Source: Pectinatus frisingensis (lineage in GTDB: Bacteria; Bacillota; Negativicutes; Selenomonadales; Selenomonadaceae). From it: a stretch of DNA of 64,000 nt. The position numbers and the translations under genes are program-made. The stretch lies in assembly GCF_015732285.1 (NCBI RefSeq), contig NZ_WIQU01000065.1, forward strand, positions 71,058-135,057. Direction: 5' to 3'. Shown here piece after piece: positions 1 through 10,030 of this stretch; position 1 is the first letter of the stretch; every line of letters starts with the position of its first letter. Under the pieces are notes generated by a model. It ran no database searches and was not told where the DNA came from. It was given only the letters and a program-made list of their open reading frames with translations.

Positions 1-1765
1 TTTTTATTCCCTTGCTGCTGGTATGGATTAAATCGGCTATCGATTTCAAACTATTGCCCACAATCCCAACACTTGCCACACCATCTTTTACCTTTTCGTT
101 CCCGGTCATCATGGCCTGTACAGCCGATTCAGTGTCTTTTTGAACCATATTGATTTCTTCAGCAATTTTCTGTGCTGCCTGCTGCACTTCTTCTGCCAGC
201 TTACGTACTTCTTCAGCAACTACAGCAAATCCCCGCCCCTGTTCTCCAGCGCGAGCTGCTTCAATAGCGGCATTTAACGCCAATAAATTAGTTTGTGATG
301 CTATACCTGAAATAGTATCGGTTATCTGACCAATATGTTTTGATTGTTCACCAAGTTTTACTATTACACTGGTTGAATTTTGTACAGCTTTTTCTATTTC
401 TTCCATATTCCTAACCATAGAATCAACATCACGGCTGCCTTTATCAGCATGTTCTGCTACTTGAGTAGATTCATTCGCAACCTCAACACTATTGTTTACA
501 ATTTCCTCAATTGTTTTATTTACATGAGCAACTGTAGCAGCCACTTCATTGGTAGACTCGGTCTGCCTATTGGTTCCATCAGCGACTTTTGTTATCGATA
601 CTGCCACCTGGTTAGCCGCCTGCGTAGTTTGGGCCGCACTTGCTGTAAGCTCTTCGCTTGACGCTGCTATAGTATCGGATTTTTCTTGAACCTTTTTAAT
701 CAAAGAATACAGTTCATTACGCATCTTATTAAAATCTTTTCCCAAAATAGCTATTTCATCATGTCCGGTTATCTCTATTTTTTGAGTAAAATCACCTGCA
801 GCTATTTTTTCTACATGTCCGGATAATACCTGTAATGGCAAGGTTATACGCTTAGCGACCATCCGTGTTACTACCAATACTATCAACAAAGCCAATACTG
901 TGCCAATAATAAATATCCATCTGAGTGCAATAAGTGGTGCATAAATTACAGCTGTAGGTATATTTACTCCTAACAGCCATTTTGTCGCAGGTATCTTTTC
1001 ATATACCAACAAATTTTCTTGTCCATTCATAGAGTATGTAACAATACCACTATTTTGGTTATCGATATTCGCATTACCAAGAGCTGTATTAAGCGGTGCT
1101 AATTCGTCAACTTGTTTGATGTCTTTATCTACAAAATCTTTGTTCGGATAAGCCATTATTGTACCCTTATCATTGAGCAAAAAAGCATTGCTGTCCTCAA
1201 ACGGATGTATTTCGCTGACGTTTTTCAGTAACGTATCAATTAACACGTCTTCCGACAAAACACCATTTACTTGTCCTGCATTATTTTTTATCGGCATGCT
1301 TATCGATATGGCAATTTTTTTAGTAATTGCATCTGAGTAGGGTTCACTAAATGTCAGATTTCCCGCTGTCATCGCATCTTTATACCATGAACGAGTACGC
1401 GCATCAAAACCAGCCGGCGGTGTCCATCCCGAGCCATCAATTATTGCCCCATCCGCCGCCGTACCAAAATAAAAATCGCTAATATCCTCATCTGCTTCCT
1501 TAATTCCGCTTACCATTGGAAATGTCACCGACTCGTTACCAGTCAATTGATGTATTGTTGCTGCTTTTGTCCTTAATATCGCAGCTTTGTTAGTCAGCCA
1601 ACCATTAAGCTTGTTACTATAAGAATCCATCGTTGCTGCTGCTTTTCCTTCTATCTGATTTTTTAAAGCCCGTTCGGCATAAAAATATGCCACACAAGAA
1701 ATTACTACTATAATTGCAGTCATCAACACAGAAAATATAACCGTTAATTTTTTTTCTAGATTCAT
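1..1765 (-). CDS. Methyl-accepting chemotaxis protein (C-terminus beyond window)
   Basis: Transmembrane chemoreceptor that passes ligand binding to CheA/CheW. Reading the minus strand from ATG 1765 gives an N-terminal membrane segment (about residues 8-28), a long periplasmic sensor of dCache type ([12 protein letters not shown], then [13 protein letters not shown]), a second membrane segment, a HAMP linker and the signalling domain with the diagnostic hairpin ([20 protein letters not shown], then [14 protein letters not shown]). The frame is open to base 1 with no stop, so the gene is truncated by the window edge. An ATG at 1768 is also possible; 1765 sits 7 nt after GGAG. The ligand is unknown; dCache domains often bind amino acids or organic acids. 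Confidence 0.93.
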   Translation of the reverse strand, partial: MNLEKKLTVIFSVLMTAIIVVISCVAYFYAERALKNQIEGKAAATMDSYSNKLNGWLTNKAAILRTKAATIHQLTGNESVTFPMVSGIKEADEDISDFYFGTAADGAIIDGSGWTPPAGFDARTRSWYKDAMTAGNLTFSEPYSDAITKKIAISISMPIKNNAGQVNGVLSEDVLIDTLLKNVSEIHPFEDSNAFLLNDKGTIMAYPNKDFVDKDIKQVDELAPLNTALGNANIDNQNSGIVTYSMNGQENLLVYEKIPATKWLLGVNIPTAVIYAPLIALRWIFIIGTVLALLIVLVVTRMVAKRITLPLQVLSGHVEKIAAGDFTQKIEITGHDEIAILGKDFNKMRNELYSLIKKVQEKSDTIAASSEELTASAAQTTQAANQVAVSITKVADGTNRQTESTNEVAATVAHVNKTIEEIVNNSVEVANESTQVAEHADKGSRDVDSMVRNMEEIEKAVQNSTSVIVKLGEQSKHIGQITDTISGIASQTNLLALNAAIEAARAGEQGRGFAVVAEEVRKLAEEVQQAAQKIAEEINMVQKDTESAVQAMMTGNEKVKDGVASVGIVGNSLKSIADLIHTSSKGIK

Positions 1766-1986
1766 CATTCGTCTCCACCAATCCATTGTAATAAAAAGAC
1801 TCGGACATATTCGTCCAAGTCTTCATTGACAGAACATAAATTTCATTTCTATAAATTAGGATAATACATAAAATATAACTTGTCCATAAAAACATCTAAT
1901 TTTATGACAAATTTTATTGTTTTTAGATAAAAATAATAATAAAAGTATCTATATTACATCTATTTACCTTACAATAACAATCAATA

Positions 1987-2433
1987 TTATTTCTTATTAA
2001 TCATCTCTTGTGCTAATCGCTGACCAAAAGCCCTGCATAATTGTTTATCATCTTTATTCGGAGTGCCATGTACGATAATTCCTTTTCCCTCAAACAGAAC
2101 CGCCTTATCATCATTTATCCGATGCTGCCATGTACGCATCCATTCACCATCTCCCCAATCGTATGACCCGAATAAGGCTATTATTTTCCCTGTGAGATGC
2201 ATTTCCAGCTCAGTAAAAACCGGTTCAAACTCATCTTGTTCCAATTCTTCTACACCCATGGCAGGACAGCCAAAAGCTATTTTTTCAAATTCTACCACAC
2301 GTTCTGTCGGAAAATCAGCCGCCGAAAAAATTTCAACTACTTCCCCGGTTCGATTAATCCCATCAGCTATAGCATCAGCCATTTGTTTTGTATTTCCGGA
2401 TGCGCTCCAATAAACAATTGCAATTTTTCCCAT
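1987..2433 (-). CDS. Flavodoxin
   Basis: Small FMN electron carrier that replaces ferredoxin when iron is scarce. The 148-residue protein begins with the FMN phosphate loop (YWSASGNTKQMADAI, residues 8-22) and has the second FMN-contact region FGSYDWGDGEWM at about 92-103, the short-chain flavodoxin layout. The start ATG follows AAGGG at good spacing. It lies 16 nt downstream of the DUF3793 gene on the same strand, and the pair probably shares the Fur-box-bearing promoter upstream of that gene. Partner oxidoreductases are not in the window. Confidence 0.92.
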   Translation of the reverse strand: MGKIAIVYWSASGNTKQMADAIADGINRTGEVVEIFSAADFPTERVVEFEKIAFGCPAMGVEELEQDEFEPVFTELEMHLTGKIIALFGSYDWGDGEWMRTWQHRINDDKAVLFEGKGIIVHGTPNKDDKQLCRAFGQRLAQEMINKK

Positions 2434-2449
2434 TTATACCATTCCCTTC

Positions 2450-3022
2450 TTAAACAGCCTTCTCCATAATATCTGTAAGGCTTTGTCCCGCAGCAATACA
2501 AGAACAAAACCGTTTACAACACTTAGCATATTGAAAAAATAATTTTTCAGCTTCATCAATATTGGAATAAACTTTCCACTGTCCGCTATATTTAAAATTC
2601 TGCCCATTGTTTTTAATAAATCCCTGTACATCTTGTAACGGATAGTTCAAAAAAAGACCTATCTCATGCGGAAATCCTTTTTGTAAATGCATACGTATTT
2701 TTAAATAATGCAGACATCGCGCTACATTACCAAAACCTTGATAGCCGTAATTAATTAAAAATTTTTGATTTTCCTTTTCCATCAATATTTTATGTAGTAT
2801 CTCTTTATTGTAAATAAAAACCAAATAATAATTCAATGACTCAGATAATGTAAACATATATATATTATTGCATTTAAGGCAATTCCTATATTTTTTTTGA
2901 ACCTGTGTAAAATTATGTACTTTATTTTTATTGATCGAAATCAAACTTCCCGACTTAATACCAGCCAGTGTCGGTGCACAATGAAATGATAACAGCATTT
3001 CAAAATCCTTTAATGGTTCCAC
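2450..3022 (-). CDS. DUF3793 family protein, flavodoxin partner
   Basis: A 190-residue protein recognised as DUF3793 from conserved stretches HCAPTLAGIKSGSL (N-terminal), FPHEIGLFLNYPLQDVQGFI (mid) and KYSGQWKVYS followed by a Cys-rich C-terminus (YAKCCKRFCSC). The start is GTG 3022, 7-8 nt after GGAGG. No enzymatic function is established for the family; in anaerobic Firmicutes it is often found beside flavodoxin genes, as here. Paired cysteines (CLKC at about 48-51, CC and CSC near the end) could bind a metal or haem, but this is speculation. Two Fur-like operators lie just upstream, so iron-starvation induction together with the flavodoxin is likely. Confidence 0.8.
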   Translation of the reverse strand: MEPLKDFEMLLSFHCAPTLAGIKSGSLISINKNKVHNFTQVQKKYRNCLKCNNIYMFTLSESLNYYLVFIYNKEILHKILMEKENQKFLINYGYQGFGNVARCLHYLKIRMHLQKGFPHEIGLFLNYPLQDVQGFIKNNGQNFKYSGQWKVYSNIDEAEKLFFQYAKCCKRFCSCIAAGQSLTDIMEKAV

Positions 3023-3038
3023 TTAACCGCCTCCATAT

Positions 3039-3092
3039 TGAAAATCATTATCAACTATACTTGAATTATATTATAATTGATAATAGTTTTCA
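3039..3092 (-). promoter_or_regulatory. Two Fur-box-like 7-1-7 operators
   Basis: Upstream of the DUF3793-flavodoxin pair, TGAAAATCATTATCA (3039-3053) and TGATAATAGTTTTCA (3078-3092) match the Fur-family 7-1-7 pattern TGATAAT-N-ATTATCA at 14/15 and 13/15 (N counted as a match). Two near-consensus copies within 54 bp, in front of an iron-sparing flavodoxin, make Fur control a strong inference. PerR or Zur would be alternatives from motif similarity alone. Confidence 0.7.
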
Positions 3093-3889
3093 ATATATTT
3101 TTCTGTAACAATAAATATTTCTTCATGATATATGTTCAAAATAATATTACCCGTACTGTTGCCTTCTCATTATCTGTTAATAACTGAATAAATATGTGTA
3201 TAAACTTGCTATAATATTATTAGTATTTGTATAAATCATTCAAAAATTATACTCAAAATTTTTCCTTATTTCTATTTAATTATAATTTAATGTCAATTTA
3301 GTTATCCACATTTTTAGTCACAGCCTGTGACTAAAATATATTAACTTCATTTCTTTTTGCTAAAATACCGCAAAATTACTAATTTATTTGCTAAGACACT
3401 TTATCAACAATCATCTTTTTTTTAACATAATACTGTGTATAAATTACGATAAAAATAATCATATTCAAAATCAATCTTATTTTATAATCATCACATAAAT
3501 AAACTGTAACCTAATAACATTACTTAATTTATAATAGCTATAGCTTTTGTCATATTAAAACATTATTAATAATATATTATAATAATAAAGACTAATATAC
3601 TGAAAATATAACTGTTAATAACTTTTTTTAGTTGTTGATAATCTAAAATCATATTTTCTTGATACAAATAATATTAGTTATTTATTACTATAAGTAATTA
3701 TAAAAAAACAAATATTTGCGTTTAAAATTGAAAATCGTTGAATTTTTAATTATAAGTGATAAAAATCTATTATTTTGGCAAAATATAAGCATTTATTTTT
3801 TTTATATTATTGTTATAATAAATAGTGTTAAAAGAAAGGCAGTACATATCTGCTGGATAATATTACATATAATTGGAGGAATATTTATT
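3093..3889. other. AT-rich intergenic region with a perfect palindrome and one DnaA box
   Basis: About 800 bp of very AT-rich DNA between the divergent DUF3793 and rubrerythrin genes. No convincing ORF was found: the long frame read from 3716 is only an upstream extension of rubrerythrin without a ribosome binding site. It contains a consensus DnaA box (TTATCCACA, 3302-3310), then a perfect 12-bp-arm palindrome at 3312-3336. A TATAAT at 3814-3819 may be the rubrerythrin -10 box, but I see no matching -35. Confidence 0.6.
3312..3336. repeat. Perfect 25-bp palindrome (12-bp arms, 1-bp centre)
   Basis: Arms TTTTAGTCACAG and CTGTGACTAAAA flank a single C. With no room for an RNA loop and no T-run after it, this looks more like a dimeric repressor or activator site than a terminator. 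It is directly preceded by the DnaA box at 3302-3310. The cognate regulator is unknown. Confidence 0.6.
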
Positions 3890-4435
3890 ATGAAAAAATG
3901 GGTTTGCAGCGTTTGCGGTTACGTTTATGAAGGAGAAAAACCCCCTGAACAATGTCCTATCTGCAAAGCACCTGCTTCTAAATTTATTGAACAAGCCGGG
4001 GAATTAGTCTTTGCTGACGAACATCGTGTTGGTATTGCCAAAGGCGTTGACGAACGTATACTGGAAGGATTACGTCAAAACTTTAACGGTGAATGCTCTG
4101 AAGTTGGCATGTACTTGGCAATGAGCCGTGTAGCTGAACGTGAAGGCTATCCGGAAATCGCTGAAACTTATAAACGTTATGGTCTTGAAGAAGCCGAACA
4201 TGCTTCCAAATTTGCAGAACTTCTGGGTGAAGTCGTTACTGACAGCACTAAGAAAAATCTTGAAATGCGTGTCGCAGCTGAACATGGAGCTTGTCAAGGT
4301 AAGCTTGATCTTGCCAAATTAGCCAAGGAATTAAACCTTGATGCTATTCATGACACTGTTCATGAAATGGCTAAAGACGAAGCCCGTCATGGCTGTGGTT
4401 TCAATGGTTTACTTAAACGTTATTTTAACAAATAA
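3890..4435 (+). CDS. Reverse-type rubrerythrin (rubredoxin domain first)
   Basis: Non-haem diiron peroxidase that reduces hydrogen peroxide in anaerobes. Of 181 residues, the N-terminus is a rubredoxin-like Fe(Cys)4 domain ([10 protein letters not shown] at 5-14, CPICKAP at about 22-28), and the rest is a four-helix diiron domain with ligands visible in [26 protein letters not shown] and DEARHGCGF. Rubredoxin before the helix bundle is the reverse-rubrerythrin order. I chose ATG 3890 because GGAGGA lies 7 nt upstream; the frame stays open further 5' but has no better start. It is monocistronic, ended by the hairpin at 4490-4526. Confidence 0.92.
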   Translation: MKKWVCSVCGYVYEGEKPPEQCPICKAPASKFIEQAGELVFADEHRVGIAKGVDERILEGLRQNFNGECSEVGMYLAMSRVAEREGYPEIAETYKRYGLEEAEHASKFAELLGEVVTDSTKKNLEMRVAAEHGACQGKLDLAKLAKELNLDAIHDTVHEMAKDEARHGCGFNGLLKRYFNK

Positions 4436-4489
4436 TTTTCTCCCCTTGAAATAAATTTTCCCCTTTATCTTCATCTAAATAAAAGCTAT

Positions 4490-4526
4490 AAAAAACCACA
4501 TGCATTTTACCTGCATGTGGTTTTTT
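4490..4526. terminator. Bidirectional terminator between rubrerythrin and uppP
   Basis: Arms AAAAAACCACATGCA (4490-4504) and its complement (4512-4526) with a 7-nt loop. A-run and T-run on both sides serve the convergent genes. Confidence 0.9.
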
Positions 4527-4557
4527 ATGGCTTTTTATAAATCCTTTTCAATTATCA

Positions 4558-5376
4558 TTACATAAACCGGCTTATTAATATTCCCCCGCCAACTAACCAG
4601 CAATATACAGCAAACGGAAACATTGCTGTATATTCATTTTTATGAAACCATTTTGTCATCAACCAAACTGATAAAAAAGCCATTACAGCCGATATTACAC
4701 CACCAGCAATAGATATTGACAGCGTATTTGTAATGTTGCTTTCCACAAGATGAGGAATTTCCACTACAGCAGCCCCTAAAATTATTGGTGCGGCCAAAAG
4801 CATTGAAAATCGCAATGATTCACTATGCTTCAACCCGGCAATAAATCCACCTGTTATTGTTGCACCGGAACGGGAAAAACCAGGTATAAAAGCTATGCAT
4901 TGACATATTCCAATAAAAAATGCTTCCTTAAACGTCATTTCATTAAGAGTTTTTGTACCTCTTTTACGGAATTTCTCTCCGGCATATAATAAAAAACCAT
5001 TCATAATGAGAAAAAATGAAGCATTTGTCACGTTGCTAAACATGAACCGCAATATTTTTTCAAACGAAAAACCAATGATTACCGCCGGAATGCTTCCTAC
5101 TATTATTAAATACAGTAATCTATTATCATGATATTTATGATGATAAAGCTTATTTAGAATATCCTTCCATTCATTATTAAAAAACAAGAACAACGAAAGT
5201 GCCGTCCCTAAATGCAGCATCACCATAAACGGCAAAAAGTTCTGTTTCAAAAATTCTTCATTTAAATTCCACCCAAACACATAAGGTGTTAATACGCTAT
5301 GTGCCAAACTGCTTATAGGAAATAATTCCGTGATTCCCTGGACTATCGCTAAAATAAAGGTTTGTAAAAGGTTCAA
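4558..5376 (-). CDS. uppP: Undecaprenyl-diphosphatase UppP (BacA)
   Basis: Integral membrane enzyme that dephosphorylates undecaprenyl pyrophosphate, recycling the lipid carrier of peptidoglycan and surface polysaccharides; overexpression gives bacitracin resistance. The 272-residue protein has both family motifs: QGITELFPISS near the N-terminus (Glu-rich motif 1) and PGFSRSGATITGG at about 165-177. The remainder is hydrophobic helices. The start codon is TTG 5376, preceded by AAGGAG. It is monocistronic, with the rubrerythrin terminator at its 3' end. Confidence 0.95.
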   Translation of the reverse strand: MNLLQTFILAIVQGITELFPISSLAHSVLTPYVFGWNLNEEFLKQNFLPFMVMLHLGTALSLFLFFNNEWKDILNKLYHHKYHDNRLLYLIIVGSIPAVIIGFSFEKILRFMFSNVTNASFFLIMNGFLLYAGEKFRKRGTKTLNEMTFKEAFFIGICQCIAFIPGFSRSGATITGGFIAGLKHSESLRFSMLLAAPIILGAAVVEIPHLVESNITNTLSISIAGGVISAVMAFLSVWLMTKWFHKNEYTAMFPFAVYCWLVGGGILISRFM

Positions 5377-5450
5377 TTTAAGACTCCTTTTGAAAATTTA
5401 TTTATTATATTTTACCTTCTTTATATGAAAATTATATGAAAATAGACTAA

Positions 5451-7196
5451 TTAATTTTGTTGAACAAATTGACTATAATATAATTGTGAATATTTTCCAT
5501 TCATATTTAATAATTCATCATGTGTCCCGCACTCAACTATATGACCTTTATCCATAACTATAATTTCATCGGCCTCACGAATTGTCGATAAACGATGAGC
5601 AATAACAAAACTCGTCCGGCCTCGCATCATTTTTACAAAAGCTTTTTGTATACGCAATTCTGTACGTGTATCAATATTACTCGTCGCTTCATCTAAAATC
5701 AACATTGGCGGATCAATAAGCATAATCCGCGCTATCGTTAAAAGCTGCTTTTGCCCCTGTGACAAATTAGCACCGGCATCCGTAATAAAAGTACTATATC
5801 CATTAGGTAAGCGACGAATAAAACTATGTGCATCAGATGCCTTAGCAGCCTCTATTATCCGTTTATTATCAGCGTCAGGCATACCATAAGCTATATTTTC
5901 CCGTATTGTGCCAGTAAACAGCCATGTATCCTGCAAAACCATACCGAAATTATGACGCAGTTCATCTCTGGGCATAGTTGTTATATCCACATTATCGATT
6001 AATATTCTACCTTTATTTAGTTCATAAAATCGCATCAACAAGTTTACTAAAGTAGTCTTACCGGCTCCGGTATGTCCAACAATTGCTATTCGTTTGCCTG
6101 GGGATACATTCAAATTAAAATCATTTATTAATGGCTGTTTAACATTATAAGAAAAACTTACATGATCAAAAGTCACCTGTCCATTAAAAATTCGCATTGA
6201 CTTACTATATGCCCTGTCTTCTTCTTCATGTAAATCTAAAATATAAAATATTCGTTTGGCCGATGCGGCAGCACTTTGTAATTGAGTGAATACTGCCGTA
6301 ATATCATTGAATGGTTTAGCAAATAAACTAGAGTAAATCAAAAAACTGGCGATATCCCCCACAGTTATTTGTCCAATGATAGCCAAAACACTGCCAATAA
6401 CACCTATAATCGTATACGTTATATTATTAACCAATCGGGTCGACGGATTGGTTAATGAACCAAAAAATTGTGCCCGTACACCCTTTTCATATAAATGTTG
6501 GTTTAATTTGGCAAATTTATCCAAAGATTTCTTTTCATAAACAAAGGCCTTTATTATATACTGTCCGGCAATAGCTTCTTCAGCATAACCATTCAGCAGT
6601 CCTAAATAACGGGCCTGTTCTTTGAATAAACTTTGCGTTTTCTTCGTTATGAACCTTGCCATGAAATACGTGCCCATAGCCGAAAAAACTACGACAATCG
6701 TCATTTTAGGACTAATATATACCATAAATCCCACTGCACCAAATATAGTGACAATACCTGTCAGCATATTTGCCATTCCCTGTACCATCCCATCAGAAAC
6801 AGCATCAACATCATTTACAAAACGACTTACTATATCACCATGTGAATTTTTATCATAAAAACTTATCGGCAGCCTATTTATCTTGGAAAAAATCTGATGA
6901 CGCAGTCTATTAGCTGTTCGATAAGATATTGCATTAGTAAAATAAGTAAGTGTCCAAGTAAAAAAACTATTTAAAAAGTATATTATCAATAACAGTTTCA
7001 ATATCGAAAAAACAATTGAAAATTCAACAGTCCCCGTACCAACCATTGCATCAATGGCACGGCCTATGTATAATGGCCCCAGCAGGCTGGCAATAACGCT
7101 TATTACAGCCGACAACAAAGAAAATAGAAAATATTTTTTATAATAGCCAACATAAGCTACACAACGCTTTATTGCAACAGAATTTAATCTATTCAT
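5451..7196 (-). CDS. ABC exporter half-transporter, catalytically complete ATPase
   Basis: 581-residue half-transporter: six transmembrane helices (residues about 20-310), then an ATP-binding domain. Walker A is GHTGAGKTT, the signature is NLSQGQKQ, Walker B is LILDEATSNID with the catalytic Glu, and the switch His is in VIAHRLSTI. It overlaps the upstream half-transporter by 4 nt (ATGA), so both are translated together and probably form a heterodimer of the BmrC/BmrD or TM287/288 kind. This subunit carries the consensus hydrolytic residues. The substrate is unknown; drug or lipid export is typical of the family. Confidence 0.9.
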   Translation of the reverse strand: MNRLNSVAIKRCVAYVGYYKKYFLFSLLSAVISVIASLLGPLYIGRAIDAMVGTGTVEFSIVFSILKLLLIIYFLNSFFTWTLTYFTNAISYRTANRLRHQIFSKINRLPISFYDKNSHGDIVSRFVNDVDAVSDGMVQGMANMLTGIVTIFGAVGFMVYISPKMTIVVVFSAMGTYFMARFITKKTQSLFKEQARYLGLLNGYAEEAIAGQYIIKAFVYEKKSLDKFAKLNQHLYEKGVRAQFFGSLTNPSTRLVNNITYTIIGVIGSVLAIIGQITVGDIASFLIYSSLFAKPFNDITAVFTQLQSAAASAKRIFYILDLHEEEDRAYSKSMRIFNGQVTFDHVSFSYNVKQPLINDFNLNVSPGKRIAIVGHTGAGKTTLVNLLMRFYELNKGRILIDNVDITTMPRDELRHNFGMVLQDTWLFTGTIRENIAYGMPDADNKRIIEAAKASDAHSFIRRLPNGYSTFITDAGANLSQGQKQLLTIARIMLIDPPMLILDEATSNIDTRTELRIQKAFVKMMRGRTSFVIAHRLSTIREADEIIVMDKGHIVECGTHDELLNMNGKYSQLYYSQFVQQN

Positions 7197-8935
7197 GCAT
7201 ATGCCTCCTCAGAAGAAAGCTGGGATAGGCAAATTTCACGATAAACAGGACATTGCTGCATGAGTTCGGCATGTTTTCCACATCCGGTTAAAGTTCCATC
7301 ATCAAACACTAATATTTTATCAGCATATTTTATTGAACTGGCTCGCTGCGACACTATAAATACTGTTGTGTTCTGATAATTCTTTCTTATTTCCGATCGT
7401 ACAGCAGCATCTGTAGCAAAATCAAGTGCACTCGTTGAATCATCAAGAATAAGTATTTCCGGATTACCTGCCAAAGCCCGGGCAATGGTCAGTCTTTGTT
7501 TCTGTCCACCAGAAAAATTCATTCCGCCTCGTTCTACCATAGTTTTCAACCCCAACGGCAATTCATCAATAAATTCTGCGGCTTGAGCTGTGCGAATGAT
7601 TTCAGACAATTTCTCATCCGTTATATTTTCATTGCCCCAGCGCAGGTTATCTTCAATAGTTCCTGTAAAAAGCACTGCTTTTTGCGGTACAATACCAAAT
7701 TTTTTACGCAATTTATATAATGGCCATTTACGTACATCACGGCCTTCAATAAAAATCTGCCCTTCAGAAACATCATAAAAACGCGGCAATAAATTAACAA
7801 ATGTGGATTTACCTGAACCGGTGCTGCCTATAATACCGACTGTTTCACCACATTTTATCGTCACATTTATATTGGATAAAGCCATATCACCTGTACTGCT
7901 ATATTTAAAAAACATATTCTTTATTTCAATAAAATCACAATTTTTGATTATTGAATCTTTTTCTGGTAACCCGTTATCCGTCTTTGGTAAAGATGATACT
8001 GCATCAAGAACCTGGCATACCCGTTTTGACGAAGCAAAAGCCTTAGTAAAAATCACCACTAAATTAGAAATAACAATCAACGCCAATAAAATCTGCGTAA
8101 CATAATTGGCAAACGCGATAATTTCACCCTTAGCCAGATTACCGGTATCAATATGATAACTTCCTATCCATAATATCAGTATTATTACCATATTCATAAC
8201 AAATGTTGTCAAAGGATTTAAAAGAGCTGAAACCTTACCGATGGAAAGAGCATTATCCATCAAGTCATCATTTGTTTTGTAAAACCTTTTTTTCTCTCGT
8301 TTGACATTGGAAAAAGCTCTTATTACCCGCACACCTGCTAAATTTTCTCTTATTACCGATGCTGTACGATCCAATTTTTTCTGATAAGAACTATAAAGAA
8401 CAGATGATTTTTTTACCACATAATAAAGAATTGCCGCAAATATGGGTGCTGCACCCCAAAGTAATAGAGATAATCGCAGATCCAGCAGCATCGACATTAC
8501 TATTGCACCAATGCAGATAAAAGGCGTTCTTACCACCAGCCTGATCATCATCGCCACTGCCAGCTGCAGTTGATTAATGTCATTGGTAATTCTATTTATC
8601 AACGATGCCGTACCAAATCCATCAATCTCGGCATTAGACAGTGATTGAATGTGATTGAACACCGTATTTCGCAGGGTAGTCCCAAACCCCTGCGAAGCAC
8701 GTGCAGCAAAATATTGACATACCATAGAACAGCAAAAACCCAAAACGGCCATTCCCAGCATCCATTCTCCCATATGAAGTACATATATAAGATCATGTTT
8801 GGCCACGCCATTATTTATAACAAACACCATCATTGTCGGCAGCATAAGTTCTAATATGGCTTCAAACAACTTGAAAATAGGACCCACAATACATTCCTTT
8901 TTATACGCTTTAAGAAAAACTGCCAATTTAAACAC
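7193..8935 (-). CDS. ABC exporter half-transporter with degenerate ATPase residues
   Basis: 580-residue partner of the downstream gene: membrane domain (about 15-310), then an ATP-binding domain with Walker A GSTGSGKST and signature NFSGGQKQ. Walker B reads LILDDSTSALD, so Asp replaces the catalytic Glu, and the switch residue is Gln (IVSQRASSI) instead of His. This is the asymmetry of heterodimeric exporters, in which one composite ATP site binds but does not turn over ATP. The start is GTG 8935 with AAGGA upstream. The LysR regulator at 9066 is divergently transcribed from 130 bp away and may control the pair. Confidence 0.9.
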   Translation of the reverse strand: MFKLAVFLKAYKKECIVGPIFKLFEAILELMLPTMMVFVINNGVAKHDLIYVLHMGEWMLGMAVLGFCCSMVCQYFAARASQGFGTTLRNTVFNHIQSLSNAEIDGFGTASLINRITNDINQLQLAVAMMIRLVVRTPFICIGAIVMSMLLDLRLSLLLWGAAPIFAAILYYVVKKSSVLYSSYQKKLDRTASVIRENLAGVRVIRAFSNVKREKKRFYKTNDDLMDNALSIGKVSALLNPLTTFVMNMVIILILWIGSYHIDTGNLAKGEIIAFANYVTQILLALIVISNLVVIFTKAFASSKRVCQVLDAVSSLPKTDNGLPEKDSIIKNCDFIEIKNMFFKYSSTGDMALSNINVTIKCGETVGIIGSTGSGKSTFVNLLPRFYDVSEGQIFIEGRDVRKWPLYKLRKKFGIVPQKAVLFTGTIEDNLRWGNENITDEKLSEIIRTAQAAEFIDELPLGLKTMVERGGMNFSGGQKQRLTIARALAGNPEILILDDSTSALDFATDAAVRSEIRKNYQNTTVFIVSQRASSIKYADKILVFDDGTLTGCGKHAELMQQCPVYREICLSQLSSEEAYA

Positions 8936-9065
8936 ATCATCAGATCCTTAATCATTAATATATTGCCAATATCATCTTTTATTAGTATGATTATATCATT
9001 AGTTAATCCATATTAAAAATATTTGTTTTATCTGTATTTTATACTTTAAAAGTATGGGAGAAAAA

Positions 9066-9935
9066 ATGGATATACGACAATTGAACTATTTTCTTACAAT
9101 AGTCGAAGAAGGACAAATTACAGCTGCCGCAAAAAAACTCTGCATGTCCCAGCCACCTTTAAGCCATCAAATAAAACTTCTAGAAAATGAATTAGGCGTC
9201 AAACTTTTTAAAAGAGGACCTCGGCAAATTACTTTAACTGATGCCGGTAAAATCCTGGCAGCCCGTTCCAGACAAATACTTGATCTCACTGATTCCACGA
9301 TAAAAGAAATTGATGATTTCAAACATGGCTTCCGTGGAACACTCACCATTGGAACAGTATCTTCATCTGGTAATATTCTTCTTAATAAAGGTATGACACG
9401 ATTTCATCAGGAATATAACGATGTAAAATTCGAAATACATGAAGGAAATACTTACACTCTCATTGATCTTCTAATGAAAGGAATAATAGAAGTAGGCATC
9501 GTTCGCACGCCATTCAAAAATTCTCTGTTCAACTGCAAATATTCCACCGCAGAACCCATGGCTGCTGTCATGAATAAAAACTATGATTGGAATAATAATT
9601 CAGCAAACATTACTATTGATGAATTAAAAAATCGACCATTAATAATTTACCGTCGTTTCGAAAAACTCATCAATGATACTTGTGAAAAATATGGTTTTAA
9701 ACCATTGATTTTTTGCAAAAACGACGATGCACGGACGAGCATACTCTGGGCTAACGCCGGACATGGCATAGCTATTGTACCTCATTCTGCTGTTACCCTG
9801 GCTGCACATGAAAACCTACGGATAAAAATTATCAAAGAAAAAAGTTTAACTACACAAATAACCGCTATTTGGATGAAAGATAGATATTTATCTCTTTTAG
9901 CCGAAAAATTCATTGAATATTTTACCGCATCATAA
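9066..9935 (+). CDS. LysR-family transcriptional regulator
   Basis: 289-residue regulator. The N-terminal winged helix-turn-helix is clear (MDIRQLNYFLTIVEEGQIT, AAAKKLCMSQPPLSHQIK), followed by a periplasmic-binding-protein-like effector domain from about residue 90. ATG 9066 is preferred over the in-frame ATG at 9054 because GGGAG sits just upstream and LysR proteins begin MDIRQL. It is divergent from the ABC exporter, the usual position for a LysR activator of that operon; the inducer cannot be read from the sequence. Confidence 0.92.
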   Translation: MDIRQLNYFLTIVEEGQITAAAKKLCMSQPPLSHQIKLLENELGVKLFKRGPRQITLTDAGKILAARSRQILDLTDSTIKEIDDFKHGFRGTLTIGTVSSSGNILLNKGMTRFHQEYNDVKFEIHEGNTYTLIDLLMKGIIEVGIVRTPFKNSLFNCKYSTAEPMAAVMNKNYDWNNNSANITIDELKNRPLIIYRRFEKLINDTCEKYGFKPLIFCKNDDARTSILWANAGHGIAIVPHSAVTLAAHENLRIKIIKEKSLTTQITAIWMKDRYLSLLAEKFIEYFTAS

Positions 9936-10030
9936 TACAATCTCTCCGTTGCTACTCGTCAATCATCCTTAATTTATGTTATTATATTATTATATTAAAT
10001 AAAAATTTCTTATGGATGAGAGAGATTATC

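Noticed and set aside
2063-2413. Plus-strand ORFs opposite the flavodoxin gene and similar overlaps elsewhere
   Set aside because: They mirror well-supported genes on the other strand, lack ribosome binding sites and have no recognisable protein features.
3716-3889. N-terminal extension of rubrerythrin by 58 codons
   Set aside because: Very AT-rich and low complexity with no ribosome binding site; ATG 3890 has a good site and yields a normal-length protein.
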